From Mycobacteriaceae bacterium (GTDB taxonomy: Bacteria > Actinomycetota > Actinomycetes > Mycobacteriales > Mycobacteriaceae), in the NCBI GenBank assembly GCA_019751635.1, contig JAIENC010000201.1, positions 1 to 39,764 on the forward strand: a DNA stretch of 39,764 bases. The letters run 5' to 3'. The notes under the pieces are model-generated. The model was given only the letters and a program-made list of their open reading frames with translations, was not told the origin of the DNA and searched no databases. Positions within the stretch are counted from its first letter, which is position 1, and each line of letters begins with the position of its first letter. A program made the position numbers and the translations under genes. Positions 9,634 through 17,783 of the stretch are shown here, one piece after another.

Positions 9634-11550
9634 ATGACTGCGAACAAGTTCGATCGGATTTTGATGCGAAAAGCGTTGCAGCGCAGTGGTATCGTGGAGG
9701 AGTCAACGGTTCCTTTGGCCAGTGATCCCGCTGAGGTCGCGCAGCTTTTGGGGGCCCGGTGGTATCAGGAACGGCTGGCTGAGCTGGCGGCCAAGCTGGG
9801 GCGTGACCAGGACAGTGTGCAAGCTGAGGCCGCTGGTTATCTGCGTGAAATGGCGTCATCGCGCGACGATCGGGCTGTGCAAGCCTGGCGTGGTTTCAGT
9901 CGCTGGTTTATGCGCGCTTACGACGTATTAGTCGATGAAGACCAGATTGCGCAACTGCGTAAACTGGACAAAAAAGCTACTTTGGCGTTCGCTTTTTCGC
10001 ATCGCTCTTATCTGGACGGCATGTTGCTGCCCGAAATGATCTTGGCCAACCGGCTCTCTCCGGCATTGACCTTCGGGGGAGCGAACTTAAACTTCTTCCC
10101 GTTTGGTGGCTGGGCCAAACGGACCGGGACAATTTTCATTCGCCGGCAGACCCAAGGAATTCCGGTCTATCGTTTTGCGCTGCGCGCTTATACCGCGCAG
10201 CTGGTGCAAAATCACATCAACCTCAGTTGGTCCATCGAAGGCGGCCGGACCAGGACAGGAAAATTGCGCCCGCCGGTTTATGGGATCCTGCGGTATCTCA
10301 CCGACGCTGCCGACGTGATTGACGGCCCCGAAATCTATTTGGTGCCGACTTCTATCGTGTACGACCAGCTACACGAGGTAGCCGCGATGACCACCGAGGC
10401 TTATGGCGCGGTCAAGCGGCCCGAAGATGTTCGGTTTTTGATCAGGCTGGCTCGACAGCAGGCTCAGCGGCTTGGTCGGGCTTACCTGGACTTCGGTGAG
10501 CCCTTGCCGCTCCGCAAACGACTGCAGGAATTACATGCCGACGCATCAGCAGCGGGTAATGAGATCGAACGCATCGCCCTCGACGTGGAGCATCGGATCA
10601 ATCGGGTCACCCCGGTTACGCCCACTGCCGTGGTGAGTCTGGCGCTGCTGGGAGCGGATCATCGCTCGTTGACCATCAACGAGGTATTAGCCACCGTGCA
10701 ACCGCTGGCGAGTTACATTGCGGCCCGCAACTGGACGGTAGCCGGAGCCGCTGACCTGACCAATCGTTCGACGATTCGGTGGACCTTGCACCAGCTGGTC
10801 GACTCCGGCGTCGTGAGTGTGTATGACGCTGGCACCGAAGCAGTCTGGGGTATCCGCGAGGACCAGCAACTCGTGGCTGCGTTCTATCGCAACACCGCAA
10901 TTCACATCTTGGTCGATCGGGCTATTGCCGAGATGGCTATTCTGGCTGCCTCCGAAGCAGCCTCAGAAACGGGTTCTTTTTCCGCGTCGACTGTGCGTGA
11001 TGAGGCGCTGCGTCTTCGCGAGCTACTCAAATTCGAATTCTTGTTCTCTGGGCGGGCGCAGTTTGAGAAAGAACTTACTGACGAGGTGGATTTGATCGGT
11101 CCGGTGATCCGGTCGGTGGAAGGCGCCACCAAGACCTATACCGCCGCTGAAGCCCTTCAGCTGTTGGAGTCGGCCGACTTGCTGTTAGCGCACTTAGTGC
11201 TACGGCCATTCCTCGACGCCTACCACATTGTCGCCGATAGGTTGGCGGCCCAGCCGGACGAGTCGTTTGACGAGAAAACGTTTCTCACCGAATGTCTGCA
11301 GGTTGGCAAACAGTGGGAGCTGCAGCTCAAGATCGCCAACGCTGAGTCGAGATCGATGGAGCTGTTCAAGACGGCACTTCGGTTGGCGCGGCACCGCGAA
11401 CTGGTTGATGGTTCGGTCCACGCCGACGTGGCCAAACGTCGACGGCAATTCGCTGACGAAATCGCCACGGCGGTCAGACGAGTCAACACCATTGCGGAAT
11501 TGGCCAGATCCCCACAGCGGGCTGCCGAGGACGCGACAGATGCATGGTGA
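9634..11550 (+). CDS. plsB1: Glycerol-3-phosphate acyltransferase (PlsB-like)
   Basis: 638 residues from the ATG at 9634, which has AGGATGG just upstream; a GTG at 9595 would add 13 residues. The family transfers an acyl group to glycerol-3-phosphate, the first step of phospholipid and triacylglycerol synthesis. Block I is SHRSYLD with catalytic H123 and D128 (HX4D). Block II follows as NFFPFGGWAKRTGTIFIRR, block III as WSIEGGRTRTGK (substrate phosphate binding), and block IV as IYLVPTSIVYD. It matches M. tuberculosis Rv1551 in position and sequence. The long C-terminal half is helical and typical of PlsB. In M. tuberculosis frdABCD and mmpL6 follow; here a Ddn-like gene follows after 38 bp. 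Confidence 0.92.
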   Translation: MTANKFDRILMRKALQRSGIVEESTVPLASDPAEVAQLLGARWYQERLAELAAKLGRDQDSVQAEAAGYLREMASSRDDRAVQAWRGFSRWFMRAYDVLVDEDQIAQLRKLDKKATLAFAFSHRSYLDGMLLPEMILANRLSPALTFGGANLNFFPFGGWAKRTGTIFIRRQTQGIPVYRFALRAYTAQLVQNHINLSWSIEGGRTRTGKLRPPVYGILRYLTDAADVIDGPEIYLVPTSIVYDQLHEVAAMTTEAYGAVKRPEDVRFLIRLARQQAQRLGRAYLDFGEPLPLRKRLQELHADASAAGNEIERIALDVEHRINRVTPVTPTAVVSLALLGADHRSLTINEVLATVQPLASYIAARNWTVAGAADLTNRSTIRWTLHQLVDSGVVSVYDAGTEAVWGIREDQQLVAAFYRNTAIHILVDRAIAEMAILAASEAASETGSFSASTVRDEALRLRELLKFEFLFSGRAQFEKELTDEVDLIGPVIRSVEGATKTYTAAEALQLLESADLLLAHLVLRPFLDAYHIVADRLAAQPDESFDEKTFLTECLQVGKQWELQLKIANAESRSMELFKTALRLARHRELVDGSVHADVAKRRRQFADEIATAVRRVNTIAELARSPQRAAEDATDAW

Positions 11551-11575
11551 GCGTCGATCGGCAGCTCCGACGTTT

Positions 11576-11581
11576 TACAGT
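11576..11581 (+). promoter_or_regulatory. Candidate -10 box of the Ddn-like gene (leaderless)
   Basis: TACAGT fits TAnnnT and lies exactly 7 nt before the ATG at 11589, the spacing expected if transcription starts at the start codon. No Shine-Dalgarno sequence precedes that ATG, which supports a leaderless mRNA. No convincing -35 was found. Confidence 0.4.
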
Positions 11582-11588
11582 GTGAGCT

Positions 11589-12026
11589 ATGCCGCTTTCA
11601 GGTGAATACCTACCCAGCACCCTCGGTTGGGCCCGCGAACAAGCCGAGAAGTACATGGCGTCGGGTGGAACCGATGGTGTCGACATGCAAGGAAAGCCGG
11701 TTGTCCTGCTGACCACGGTTGGGGCCAAGACCGGCAAACTGCGTAAAACCCCGCTCATGCGGGTCGAGCACGACGGCGAATACGCGATCATCGCCTCACT
11801 GGGCGGCGCCCCGAAACACCCCGTCTGGTACTACAATGTCAACAAAAACCCGCGGGTTGAGCTACAGGACGGCACTACTATCGGAGACTATGACGCCCGC
11901 GAGGTGTTCGGTGCGGAAAAAGCGCTCTGGTGGCAACGGGCCGTTGAGGTATGGCCGGACTACGCCGCGTATCAGGCCAAGACTGACCGCTTGATCCCGG
12001 TGTTTGTGCTTACCGCTGTGCACTGA
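11589..12026 (+). CDS. Deazaflavin (F420)-dependent nitroreductase family protein
   Basis: 145 residues, close to M. tuberculosis Rv1558 (about 148 aa), a paralogue of Ddn. The single split-beta-barrel domain contains [33 protein letters not shown] (abbreviated motif: GAKTGK-RKTPL), which binds the phosphate tail of F420, and the [13 protein letters not shown] strand typical of the family. Members use reduced F420H2 to reduce quinones, and Ddn itself activates the drug pretomanid. Residues needed for nitroimidazole activation cannot be judged here. It is probably cytosolic or membrane-associated. It starts without a ribosome binding site behind a candidate -10 box. Confidence 0.88.
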   Translation: MPLSGEYLPSTLGWAREQAEKYMASGGTDGVDMQGKPVVLLTTVGAKTGKLRKTPLMRVEHDGEYAIIASLGGAPKHPVWYYNVNKNPRVELQDGTTIGDYDAREVFGAEKALWWQRAVEVWPDYAAYQAKTDRLIPVFVLTAVH

Positions 12027-12053
12027 GCTGGTTCCGGATGGCACCATTGACCG

Positions 12054-13343
12054 GTGTCCGCTGAACTGAGTATGAGCCCCCACCTCTCGCGGACTCCAGT
12101 GCTGGGCGCGGCCGACATCGACCAGGCAGTGCAGCGGATCGCTCCGGTGGCCAGAACCACGCCGTTGCAGTACAGCGACCGGTTGTCGGCGATTACCGGT
12201 GCCACCGTTTATCTCAAACGTGAAGACCTGCAAACGGTGCGCTCCTACAAGCTCCGGGGTGCCTACAACCTGCTGGTGCAGCTGGCCAAGGAAGACACTG
12301 CCCGCGGCGTGGTGTGTTCATCGGCGGGCAACCACGCCCAAGGTTTTGCCTATGCGTGCCGGTCGTTGGAGATTCGTGGTCGGGTCTATGTGCCCGCCAA
12401 AACGCCCAAGCAGAAACGGGACCGAATTCGTTACCACGGCGGTGAGTTCATCGAACTGATTGTGGGCGGATCAACCTATGATCTGGCGGCCGCGGCCGCG
12501 GTGGCAGACGTGGCGCGGTCCGGTGCCACGTTGGTGCACCCGTTCGATGATCTGCGCACCATGGCTGGCCAAGGAACGATTGCCGTTGAATTGCTGGACC
12601 AGCTTGATACCGAGCCCGATGTGGTGATCGTGCCCGTGGGTGGCGGTGGCTGCATTGCCGGCATCACCGCCTATCTGGCTCAACGGACAGCGAACACCTC
12701 GGTGTTAGGTGTTGAGCCCGCTGGTGCGGCCGCCATGATGGCCGCACTAGCTGCCGGGGGGCCGGTGACCCTAGAACACATCGACCAGTTCGTGGACGGA
12801 GCGGCGGTGAGTAGGGCGGGCGCATTAACCTACGCTGCACTGGCCGCCGCCGGTGACATGGTGTCCATTACCACCGTGGACGAGGGCGCGGTGTGCACCG
12901 CGATGCTCGACCTTTACCAAAATGAGGGCATCATCGCCGAGCCGGCGGGCGCATTATCGGTTGCCGGGTTGCTTGAAGCCGAGATCGAGCCCGGATCGAC
13001 GGTGGTATGCCTGATCTCAGGTGGTAACAACGATGTGTCGCGCTACGGGGAGATTCTGGAGCGTTCGCTGATCCATCTTGGTCTTAAACACTATTTCCTG
13101 GTCGACTTTCCGCAGGAACCTGGTGCGTTGCGTCGGTTTCTTGACGAGGTGCTCGGTGCTAACGACGACATCACCTTGTTCGAGTACGTCAAGCGCAACA
13201 ACCGGGAAACGGGTGAGGCGTTGGTCGGCATCGAATTGGGATCGGCCGCGGATCTGGATGGTTTACTCAGCCGGATGCGGGCTAGTGGGCTGCGTATCGA
13301 CACCTTGGAGCCCGGTTCACCGGCCTACCGCTACCTACTGTGA
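12054..13343 (+). CDS. ilvA: Threonine dehydratase (threonine ammonia-lyase)
   Basis: 429 residues, matching M. tuberculosis IlvA (Rv1559). This PLP enzyme deaminates threonine to 2-oxobutanoate, the first committed step of isoleucine synthesis. The PLP lysine is K66 in RSYKLRGAYN, the SSAGNHAQGFA substrate loop follows, and the VPVGGGG glycine loop binds the PLP phosphate. The C-terminal 95 residues, beginning at about HYFLVDFPQEPGALRRFL, form an ACT-like regulatory domain, so feedback control by isoleucine is expected. The GTG at 12054 gives MSAELS, the same N-terminus as in M. tuberculosis; an ATG at 12072 is the alternative. The stop lies 5 bp from the end of a convergent gene. Confidence 0.95.
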   Translation: MSAELSMSPHLSRTPVLGAADIDQAVQRIAPVARTTPLQYSDRLSAITGATVYLKREDLQTVRSYKLRGAYNLLVQLAKEDTARGVVCSSAGNHAQGFAYACRSLEIRGRVYVPAKTPKQKRDRIRYHGGEFIELIVGGSTYDLAAAAAVADVARSGATLVHPFDDLRTMAGQGTIAVELLDQLDTEPDVVIVPVGGGGCIAGITAYLAQRTANTSVLGVEPAGAAAMMAALAAGGPVTLEHIDQFVDGAAVSRAGALTYAALAAAGDMVSITTVDEGAVCTAMLDLYQNEGIIAEPAGALSVAGLLEAEIEPGSTVVCLISGGNNDVSRYGEILERSLIHLGLKHYFLVDFPQEPGALRRFLDEVLGANDDITLFEYVKRNNRETGEALVGIELGSAADLDGLLSRMRASGLRIDTLEPGSPAYRYLL

Positions 13344-13348
13344 CGGCC

Positions 13349-13747
13349 CTACCTTCTGTCGCCACCGCCACCGCCACCGCCACCGCCACCGCGTGCGCCG
13401 CCACCGCCACCGCCACCGCCACCATCAAAGCGGCCACCGCCGCCGCCGTCAAAGCCGCCATTAGGAAGTTTGTCAATACGGCCGGCGCCACCGCCGGGTC
13501 GTGCGCCGACGCCGTCACCAGGGCCACGAGGGCTGCCGTTACCACCTGAGCCATCGATATCGTCTGGCGTAACGGGATCGGCAGGGAAGGTAGGTGATTC
13601 GAGTTGATGGGTTTGGTTGATCCACTGTGAGTTTGCACCGGTAGCAGCGTGTGCTTCGGGTGGGGTGGCGAGCGGGATGAGTACGGTGATCGCTAGAGCG
13701 CCCATGGCTCCCATGGTCCGCATGGCCGTGGTGTTAAGCGAACGCAT
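13349..13747 (-). CDS. Secreted glycine-rich protein, unknown function
   Basis: 132 residues from the ATG at 13747, which has a perfect GGAGGT six nt upstream; a TTG at 13753 is less likely. A signal peptide is clear: MRSLNTTAMR, a hydrophobic core (MGALAITVLIPLA) and a likely cleavage after AHA near residue 34. The mature part has an 'SQWINQTHQLESPTFPADPVTP' style linker (shortened: W-I-N-Q, then Pro/Asp-rich) and then a tail that is almost entirely Gly with Arg/Asp. The DNA of this tail is a GCCACC repeat, so its length may vary among strains. I do not recognise a named homologue. The clean signal peptide and strong ribosome binding site argue it is a real exported protein, possibly of the cell envelope. 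Confidence 0.68.
   Translation of the reverse strand: MRSLNTTAMRTMGAMGALAITVLIPLATPPEAHAATGANSQWINQTHQLESPTFPADPVTPDDIDGSGGNGSPRGPGDGVGARPGGGAGRIDKLPNGGFDGGGGGRFDGGGGGGGGGARGGGGGGGGGGDRR
13361..13423. repeat. GCCACC hexamer microsatellite
   Basis: About five tandem GCCACC units (13361-13392), a short GTGCGCC break, and about four more units (roughly 13399-13423). On the minus strand they encode poly-glycine. In-frame gain or loss of units by slippage would shorten or lengthen the Gly tail without a frameshift. Confidence 0.8.
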
Positions 13748-13842
13748 GAGCAAACCTCCGACCGGTGCGGGTAACGGGTTTGCGCCACCTTAAGCTGGAT
13801 ACAATGGGGGTGAAGAAGTTTCTGAGCTCCAGGGTAGCAAAT

Positions 13843-15132
13843 TCAACAACATGTTGATAGAGGGTTTGAGTCGGCGCTGACTTGGGATTCGAGGGCATGG
13901 TCGTCGCTGGGTAGCGTCGGTTTGTCTTGCGGTTTGACCAGCAATCTCGCGGTCGTGTTTGCGGCGGCAACAGATCTTATGCGTGCCCCGGTCTCGGTGA
14001 CCGTAGTGGTCACCATCGTCGGTGCTTCGGCGGGCGCCAGGGTCGAGAGCACAATGCTTTGCGTTTCGTGGATAACTGACTTGTAGGTGCTCGTTACTCT
14101 TTTGGCGTTTTTACGGTTTTCGTCGGCCTTGGCGACCGAGGTAATAATGAGCCCGAGGAACGTAATAATCGCAGAAAATGCTGCCACGCCTACCAGATCC
14201 ATATACAACTTTGTTTTCGATACCGCTATCTGATGTTGAATTTCGGCGGTACCCAGATCCCCCATACGCCACGCGCTCGCTGCATCGCACGCTGTGGCCG
14301 CCTGCTCTAGCAGGGGTTCGAGAACCGTCATTGCCCCTAAGAAGCCAAGTTTCGCCCCGGCCATCCCTTGGCGTGTTTGATCGATTTGCGCTGCTTGTTT
14401 AGTCAGAATGCTTGCTATCTGGTGATCGGCATCCGCGAATTCTTGTACCTGGGTTTGTTGCTGCTGATTTTTATCTGCATAATATGTTGCCGCATCGCCA
14501 GACCATTCGCTCGGGGTGGGGGAAGCGTTATAAAGAATATCAAATATTTCTCCGGAAAAATTGATGTAGCCATCTTTGAATTTGTCACCTGTATCTGGTG
14601 CGCCGAACCCCGAAAGTAGTTCGAGGCCTTCGAAAATCGCGATCATCGGGTAGAGCAGTTTCTGAGTGTCTGCCAGCGCCTGGCGCAACGGATCAAAGTT
14701 CCTGTCTACATACCCCGCCTGGCCGTAACGGAAGTTCGTGATGGCCAGCATAATCATCCAGATAACCTGCACTGCGGTGGCTATCACCTGTAAGAATAGG
14801 CTTACGCCGGTCTCGCCCAGACAGCCTTGGAGGGCTGGTGTCGCCAGTGAGCTGCCCACCAGAGCTACCGTGGCCACTGCCCCCACCACCTGAATCACTT
14901 GCTCAAGTGCCGATATCACCACGGAAAGTCTGGACGGAATGGCGTTTACATGGATGCTGTCCATTTCGTCATGCAAAGTTGCAATTCTTGCATCCGTGAC
15001 TATTGCCGGAAGTTCTATCTCGCCGCCGACCGCATAGGCATCGACGTAGATGCCCGGTTCATATATATGTACCCGCGCACCAGGATTGGTAAAAATATTA
15101 AAAATATTTGTCACTGATATTTTATCCTGCAT
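13843..15132 (-). CDS. EspA/EspE-family ESX-1-associated protein with extra N-terminal domain
   Basis: 429 residues. Residues 165-270 follow the EspA N-terminal layout: FEGLELLSGFGAPDTGDKF lines up with EspA DGLYDLLGIGIPNQGG, EWSGDAATYYADKN (W210-x-G212) with GWLGSAADKYAGKN, and EFADADHQIASILTKQA with ELADLDRQLISLIHDQA, from remembered EspA sequence. A hydrophobic segment follows at about 310-335. The unusual part is residues 1-160, with two strong membrane segments (about 76-100 and 111-132), which EspA and EspE lack. The tail is hydrophilic and Thr/Ala-rich. EspA-type proteins are exported with the ESX-1 system. The coding region looks more AT-rich than its neighbours, suggesting transfer. 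No good ribosome binding site precedes the ATG at 15132; a GTG at codon 7 has AGGA upstream. Function is unknown. Confidence 0.72.
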   Translation of the reverse strand: MQDKISVTNIFNIFTNPGARVHIYEPGIYVDAYAVGGEIELPAIVTDARIATLHDEMDSIHVNAIPSRLSVVISALEQVIQVVGAVATVALVGSSLATPALQGCLGETGVSLFLQVIATAVQVIWMIMLAITNFRYGQAGYVDRNFDPLRQALADTQKLLYPMIAIFEGLELLSGFGAPDTGDKFKDGYINFSGEIFDILYNASPTPSEWSGDAATYYADKNQQQQTQVQEFADADHQIASILTKQAAQIDQTRQGMAGAKLGFLGAMTVLEPLLEQAATACDAASAWRMGDLGTAEIQHQIAVSKTKLYMDLVGVAAFSAIITFLGLIITSVAKADENRKNAKRVTSTYKSVIHETQSIVLSTLAPAEAPTMVTTTVTETGARIRSVAAANTTARLLVKPQDKPTLPSDDHALESQVSADSNPLSTCC

Positions 15133-15141
15133 AGAGAGTGC

Positions 15142-15158
15142 GGCAAAAATTTTTTGCC
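15142..15158. promoter_or_regulatory. Perfect AT-rich palindrome between esp-like gene and eamA
   Basis: GGCAAAAA and TTTTTGCC (8-bp arms) flank one central T, ending 9 bp before the esp-like ATG. With its flanking bases, each end reads TTTGCCA (plus strand) or TTTGCCG (minus strand). Both fit the half-site TTTGC(T/C)(G/A) that I recall for EspR, the regulator of espACD. Operator function is inference. Confidence 0.45.
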
Positions 15159-15234
15159 ATGACTCTTAATTTGGGGGCGGTCCGCTTTGATTCGCCGGCT
15201 CCTAGCCCCGGCCCGGCCCACCGCCTGGGCCGCG

Positions 15235-15240
15235 TAGCCT
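15235..15240 (+). promoter_or_regulatory. Candidate -10 box of the EamA transporter gene (leaderless)
   Basis: TAGCCT fits TAnnnT and ends 7 nt before the GTG at 15248, consistent with a leaderless transcript. No ribosome binding site is visible before the GTG. Confidence 0.35.
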
Positions 15241-15247
15241 AACAGCC

Positions 15248-16129
15248 GTGAGCGGGGCCAGTGCGACTATACCTCTTGAACAGTTTGGTGCCGGGTTCGC
15301 CCTAGTGTCAGCGGCCGGTTTTGGGGTCAGCAATTTCATCGGTGGTATCGCCGCCCGGCAGGTGGCCGCAACACGGATTTTGCTGGTCTCCTACCCGGTC
15401 TCCACGTTACTGCTCAGTGGTATGGCGATCCTCGCTGGTGGTCCCATTCACCTCGGTACCGTGGTGTGGGGATCACTATCCGGGATTAGCCAGGCGCTCG
15501 CTTTAGCGTGGTATTACCGGGCGATGGCCAACGGCCCGCTCTCGGTGGTCTCGCCCTTGGTGGCGGTGCTCAACGCGGCGATGCCGGTTGCGGTCGGCGT
15601 GGTGTTGGGGGAGCGGTCCGACGCCGTGGCGTGGGCCGGGATGGTCCTGGCCATGATTGCGGTAGTCCTGGTGAGTCGGGAAGCCTCTGACGATGACGAT
15701 GTGCGGACCCACCGGTTCACGGCCAAGGTAGCCTGGCTGACGGTATCGGCAGGGGTGGTCTTTGGGCTGAGCTTTGTATTTCTGCACCAGGCCCCGGTGG
15801 AGTCGCGGTTCTGGCCGATGCTGTTCTCGCGGGTATCGGCGACCACTTTTCTGCTTGTTATCACGGCGGTAGGGGGAAATCTACGGTTTCCGTCTGGGCG
15901 ACCGTTGGGCCTGGCGTTAGTGGTGGGGTTGCTCGATACCGTTGCCAACGCCTGTTTGTTGCTGGCGTTGACAACCTGGCAGCTGTCGCTGGCCAGCATA
16001 GTGGTCTCGATGTATTCGGTGGCAACTGTCATTTTGGCGATCGTGGTGCTTCGGGAGAAGGTGACCCGGTGGCAGGCGATCGGTTTGGTGCTCGCCACAG
16101 TTTCGGTGGCCATGATCGCCGGCGGGTAG
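15248..16129 (+). CDS. EamA/DMT-superfamily membrane transporter
   Basis: 293 residues, almost entirely hydrophobic, with about ten membrane helices arranged as two EamA repeats (about 12-140 and 155-292). The second repeat ends with the usual AIVVLREKVTRWQAIGLVLATVSVAMI pattern (motif E-K-x3-W-Q-x2-G). The drug/metabolite transporter superfamily exports or exchanges small metabolites such as amino acids, nucleobases or drugs; the substrate here cannot be inferred. It starts with GTG, is divergent from the esp-like gene, and overlaps the tail of the polyamine permease convergently by about 100 bp. Its place beside a polyamine importer could suggest a linked metabolite, but that is speculation. 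Confidence 0.85.
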   Translation: MSGASATIPLEQFGAGFALVSAAGFGVSNFIGGIAARQVAATRILLVSYPVSTLLLSGMAILAGGPIHLGTVVWGSLSGISQALALAWYYRAMANGPLSVVSPLVAVLNAAMPVAVGVVLGERSDAVAWAGMVLAMIAVVLVSREASDDDDVRTHRFTAKVAWLTVSAGVVFGLSFVFLHQAPVESRFWPMLFSRVSATTFLLVITAVGGNLRFPSGRPLGLALVVGLLDTVANACLLLALTTWQLSLASIVVSMYSVATVILAIVVLREKVTRWQAIGLVLATVSVAMIAGG

Positions 16130-16907
16130 TGCGCGGTGACCGTGTTGTGGCGGCCAGCAGGATCAGGCTGATCACCATGATGGCGGTGGCAAGCACGTTG
16201 ATCTGAGCTGGCACCGCCGCTTTCACGGCCGCGTTCACATACAGCGGATAGGTTACCGTCGAGCCGCTGACGAAGTAGGTCACGATGAAGTCGTCGAGGG
16301 ATAAGGCAAAAGACAGCAAGGCGGCCGCCGCGATGCCTGGTGCAATCAGGGGCAGCGTCACCCTGAAGAACGTCCGGGTCGGGTTGGCGCCGAGGTCTAA
16401 CGACGCGTCCTCCAGCGTCCAGTCGAAACCGTGGATTCGGGCTCGTACGGTCATCGCGATGAAGCTGATCTCGAAGGCGATATGGGCCAGCAAGATCGTT
16501 GCAAAGCCGGTGGTCCACCCCAACTGAAGAAAGAGGGTGAGCAGGGACGAGCCCATCACCACCTCGGGCGAGGTCAGCGGCAGCACCACGAGGGTGTCGA
16601 CCAGATGGCGACCGCGGAACCGTTGCCGGACTAAGGCAAGGGCGACCAGAGTTCCCAGCACGACGGCGATCGCTGTGGATGCTGCGGCGATCTCGATGCT
16701 CAGTCTCAGCGCCTTGGTCAACGCCGGATATTTCCCTGGATTGGCCCAATTCTCCAGGGTGAAACCTTGCCAGGTGTAATTGAATTTGCCGGCCGGACGG
16801 TTGAATGAGAACAGGGCGATCACCGCAAGTGGCGCAAAGAGATAGCACAACACCAGCCCGGCGATGATGCGGAGAACCAGATCAGCGGGTTTGATCTTCG
16901 CTGTCAT
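16029..16907 (-). CDS. potC: Polyamine ABC transporter permease (PotC/PotI-like)
   Basis: 292 residues with about six membrane helices. The ATPase-contact (EAA) loop is LEDASLDLGANPTRTFFRVTLPLIAPGI, close to the consensus EAAxxxGAxxxxxFxxIxxP. It should form the membrane channel together with PotB and import spermidine/putrescine-type substrates. The ATG overlaps the PotB stop by 4 bp. The normal PotC core ends near LLAATTR (about residue 255). Beyond this a basic/Pro-rich tail of about 35 residues runs antisense through the 3' end of the EamA gene, producing a 101-bp convergent overlap. This looks like readthrough after loss of an ancestral stop; the tail is not expected to be functional. 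Confidence 0.88.
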   Translation of the reverse strand: MTAKIKPADLVLRIIAGLVLCYLFAPLAVIALFSFNRPAGKFNYTWQGFTLENWANPGKYPALTKALRLSIEIAAASTAIAVVLGTLVALALVRQRFRGRHLVDTLVVLPLTSPEVVMGSSLLTLFLQLGWTTGFATILLAHIAFEISFIAMTVRARIHGFDWTLEDASLDLGANPTRTFFRVTLPLIAPGIAAAALLSFALSLDDFIVTYFVSGSTVTYPLYVNAAVKAAVPAQINVLATAIMVISLILLAATTRSPRTTRRRSWPPKLWRAPNRSPATGSPSPEAPRSPK

Positions 16908-17779
16908 AGCAGGTCCTCGGTGCCCAACGCGCGCGTATATAGCAGCATGCCGACTGTAATGAAGGCCATCAGCACCAGGCTCAGGGCGGCGGCTGTCGGG
17001 TAGTCCTTGATCACCAAGAACTGTTTCTGGATGACGTTGCCCACCATGGTGGTCTGGGTGCTGCCGAGATAGTCAGCATTAATGAAGTCGCCGACCGCGG
17101 GGATAAAGACCAGCATGCTGCCCGCCAGAACTCCTGGCATGGATAGCGGAAGAATCACCGTGCTCACCGTTCTTCGGTTGCTGGCGTAGAGATCTCGTGC
17201 AGCTTCGAGTACCCGTACGTCGATCTTGCCCAGGCTGGCATAGAGCGGCAGGATCATGAACACGATCCCGTTGTAAGTTAGCCCGCCAATGACGGCCCAG
17301 CTTGTCGATAACAGCCGTCCCGCGGGGGGCAACAGATGGAGTGTCCCCAAGGCGCCGACCACCCAGCCTTCGTCGGCGAGGATGGTTTTCCACGCCAGTG
17401 TGCGCATCAGGAATGTCACGAAGAACGGCAGCACCACCAGGCCCAACAGTAAATTTTTGAAACGCCCGGCCTTGAATGTGATCACATACGCCAACGGGAA
17501 GGCCAAGAGTAAGCACAACGCCGTGGCGGCCAGCGCATAGCCGAAGGAACGAAAGATCTGCTCTCGGTACTGGTTCAGCGCGGTGATGTAGTTGGTGAAA
17601 TCCCAGTTGAACTTGAGCGTGGGTAGGTAGGCTGAGCCGCTCTTCGTCGACAGTGAGGTGGTGAGCAGCGCGATGAGCGGTGCCACGAAGAAGACCGTGA
17701 GATAGCTCAACGCGGGCAGGATCATCAGGTAGGGCGTGATCTTGCGGCGGGCCCGGATGCTGCTGGCTACTCCGGCCAT
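16904..17779 (-). CDS. potB: Polyamine ABC transporter permease (PotB/PotH-like)
   Basis: 291 residues, six membrane helices beginning with ITPYLMILPALSYLTVFFVAP at about 14-34. The EAA loop is VLEAARDLYASNRRTVSTVILPLSMPGVL, matching the permease consensus that docks on the ATPase. It is the first of two permeases of a PotABCD-type importer. It starts 4 bp after the PotD stop and overlaps the PotC start by 4 bp, so the four genes form one tightly coupled operon. Polyamine specificity rests on family resemblance (PotB/PotH) and the PotD partner rather than on any single residue. Confidence 0.9.
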   Translation of the reverse strand: MAGVASSIRARRKITPYLMILPALSYLTVFFVAPLIALLTTSLSTKSGSAYLPTLKFNWDFTNYITALNQYREQIFRSFGYALAATALCLLLAFPLAYVITFKAGRFKNLLLGLVVLPFFVTFLMRTLAWKTILADEGWVVGALGTLHLLPPAGRLLSTSWAVIGGLTYNGIVFMILPLYASLGKIDVRVLEAARDLYASNRRTVSTVILPLSMPGVLAGSMLVFIPAVGDFINADYLGSTQTTMVGNVIQKQFLVIKDYPTAAALSLVLMAFITVGMLLYTRALGTEDLL

Positions 17780-17783
17780 CGGC

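Noticed and set aside
13361..13423. CRISPR-like repeated array
   Set aside because: Units are 6 bp with no spacers; it is a microsatellite in a Gly-rich gene.
15514..16848. 444-codon open frame on the minus strand over eamA and potC
   Set aside because: It is out of frame with the recognised permease and its translation is Arg/Thr/Pro-rich without any motif.
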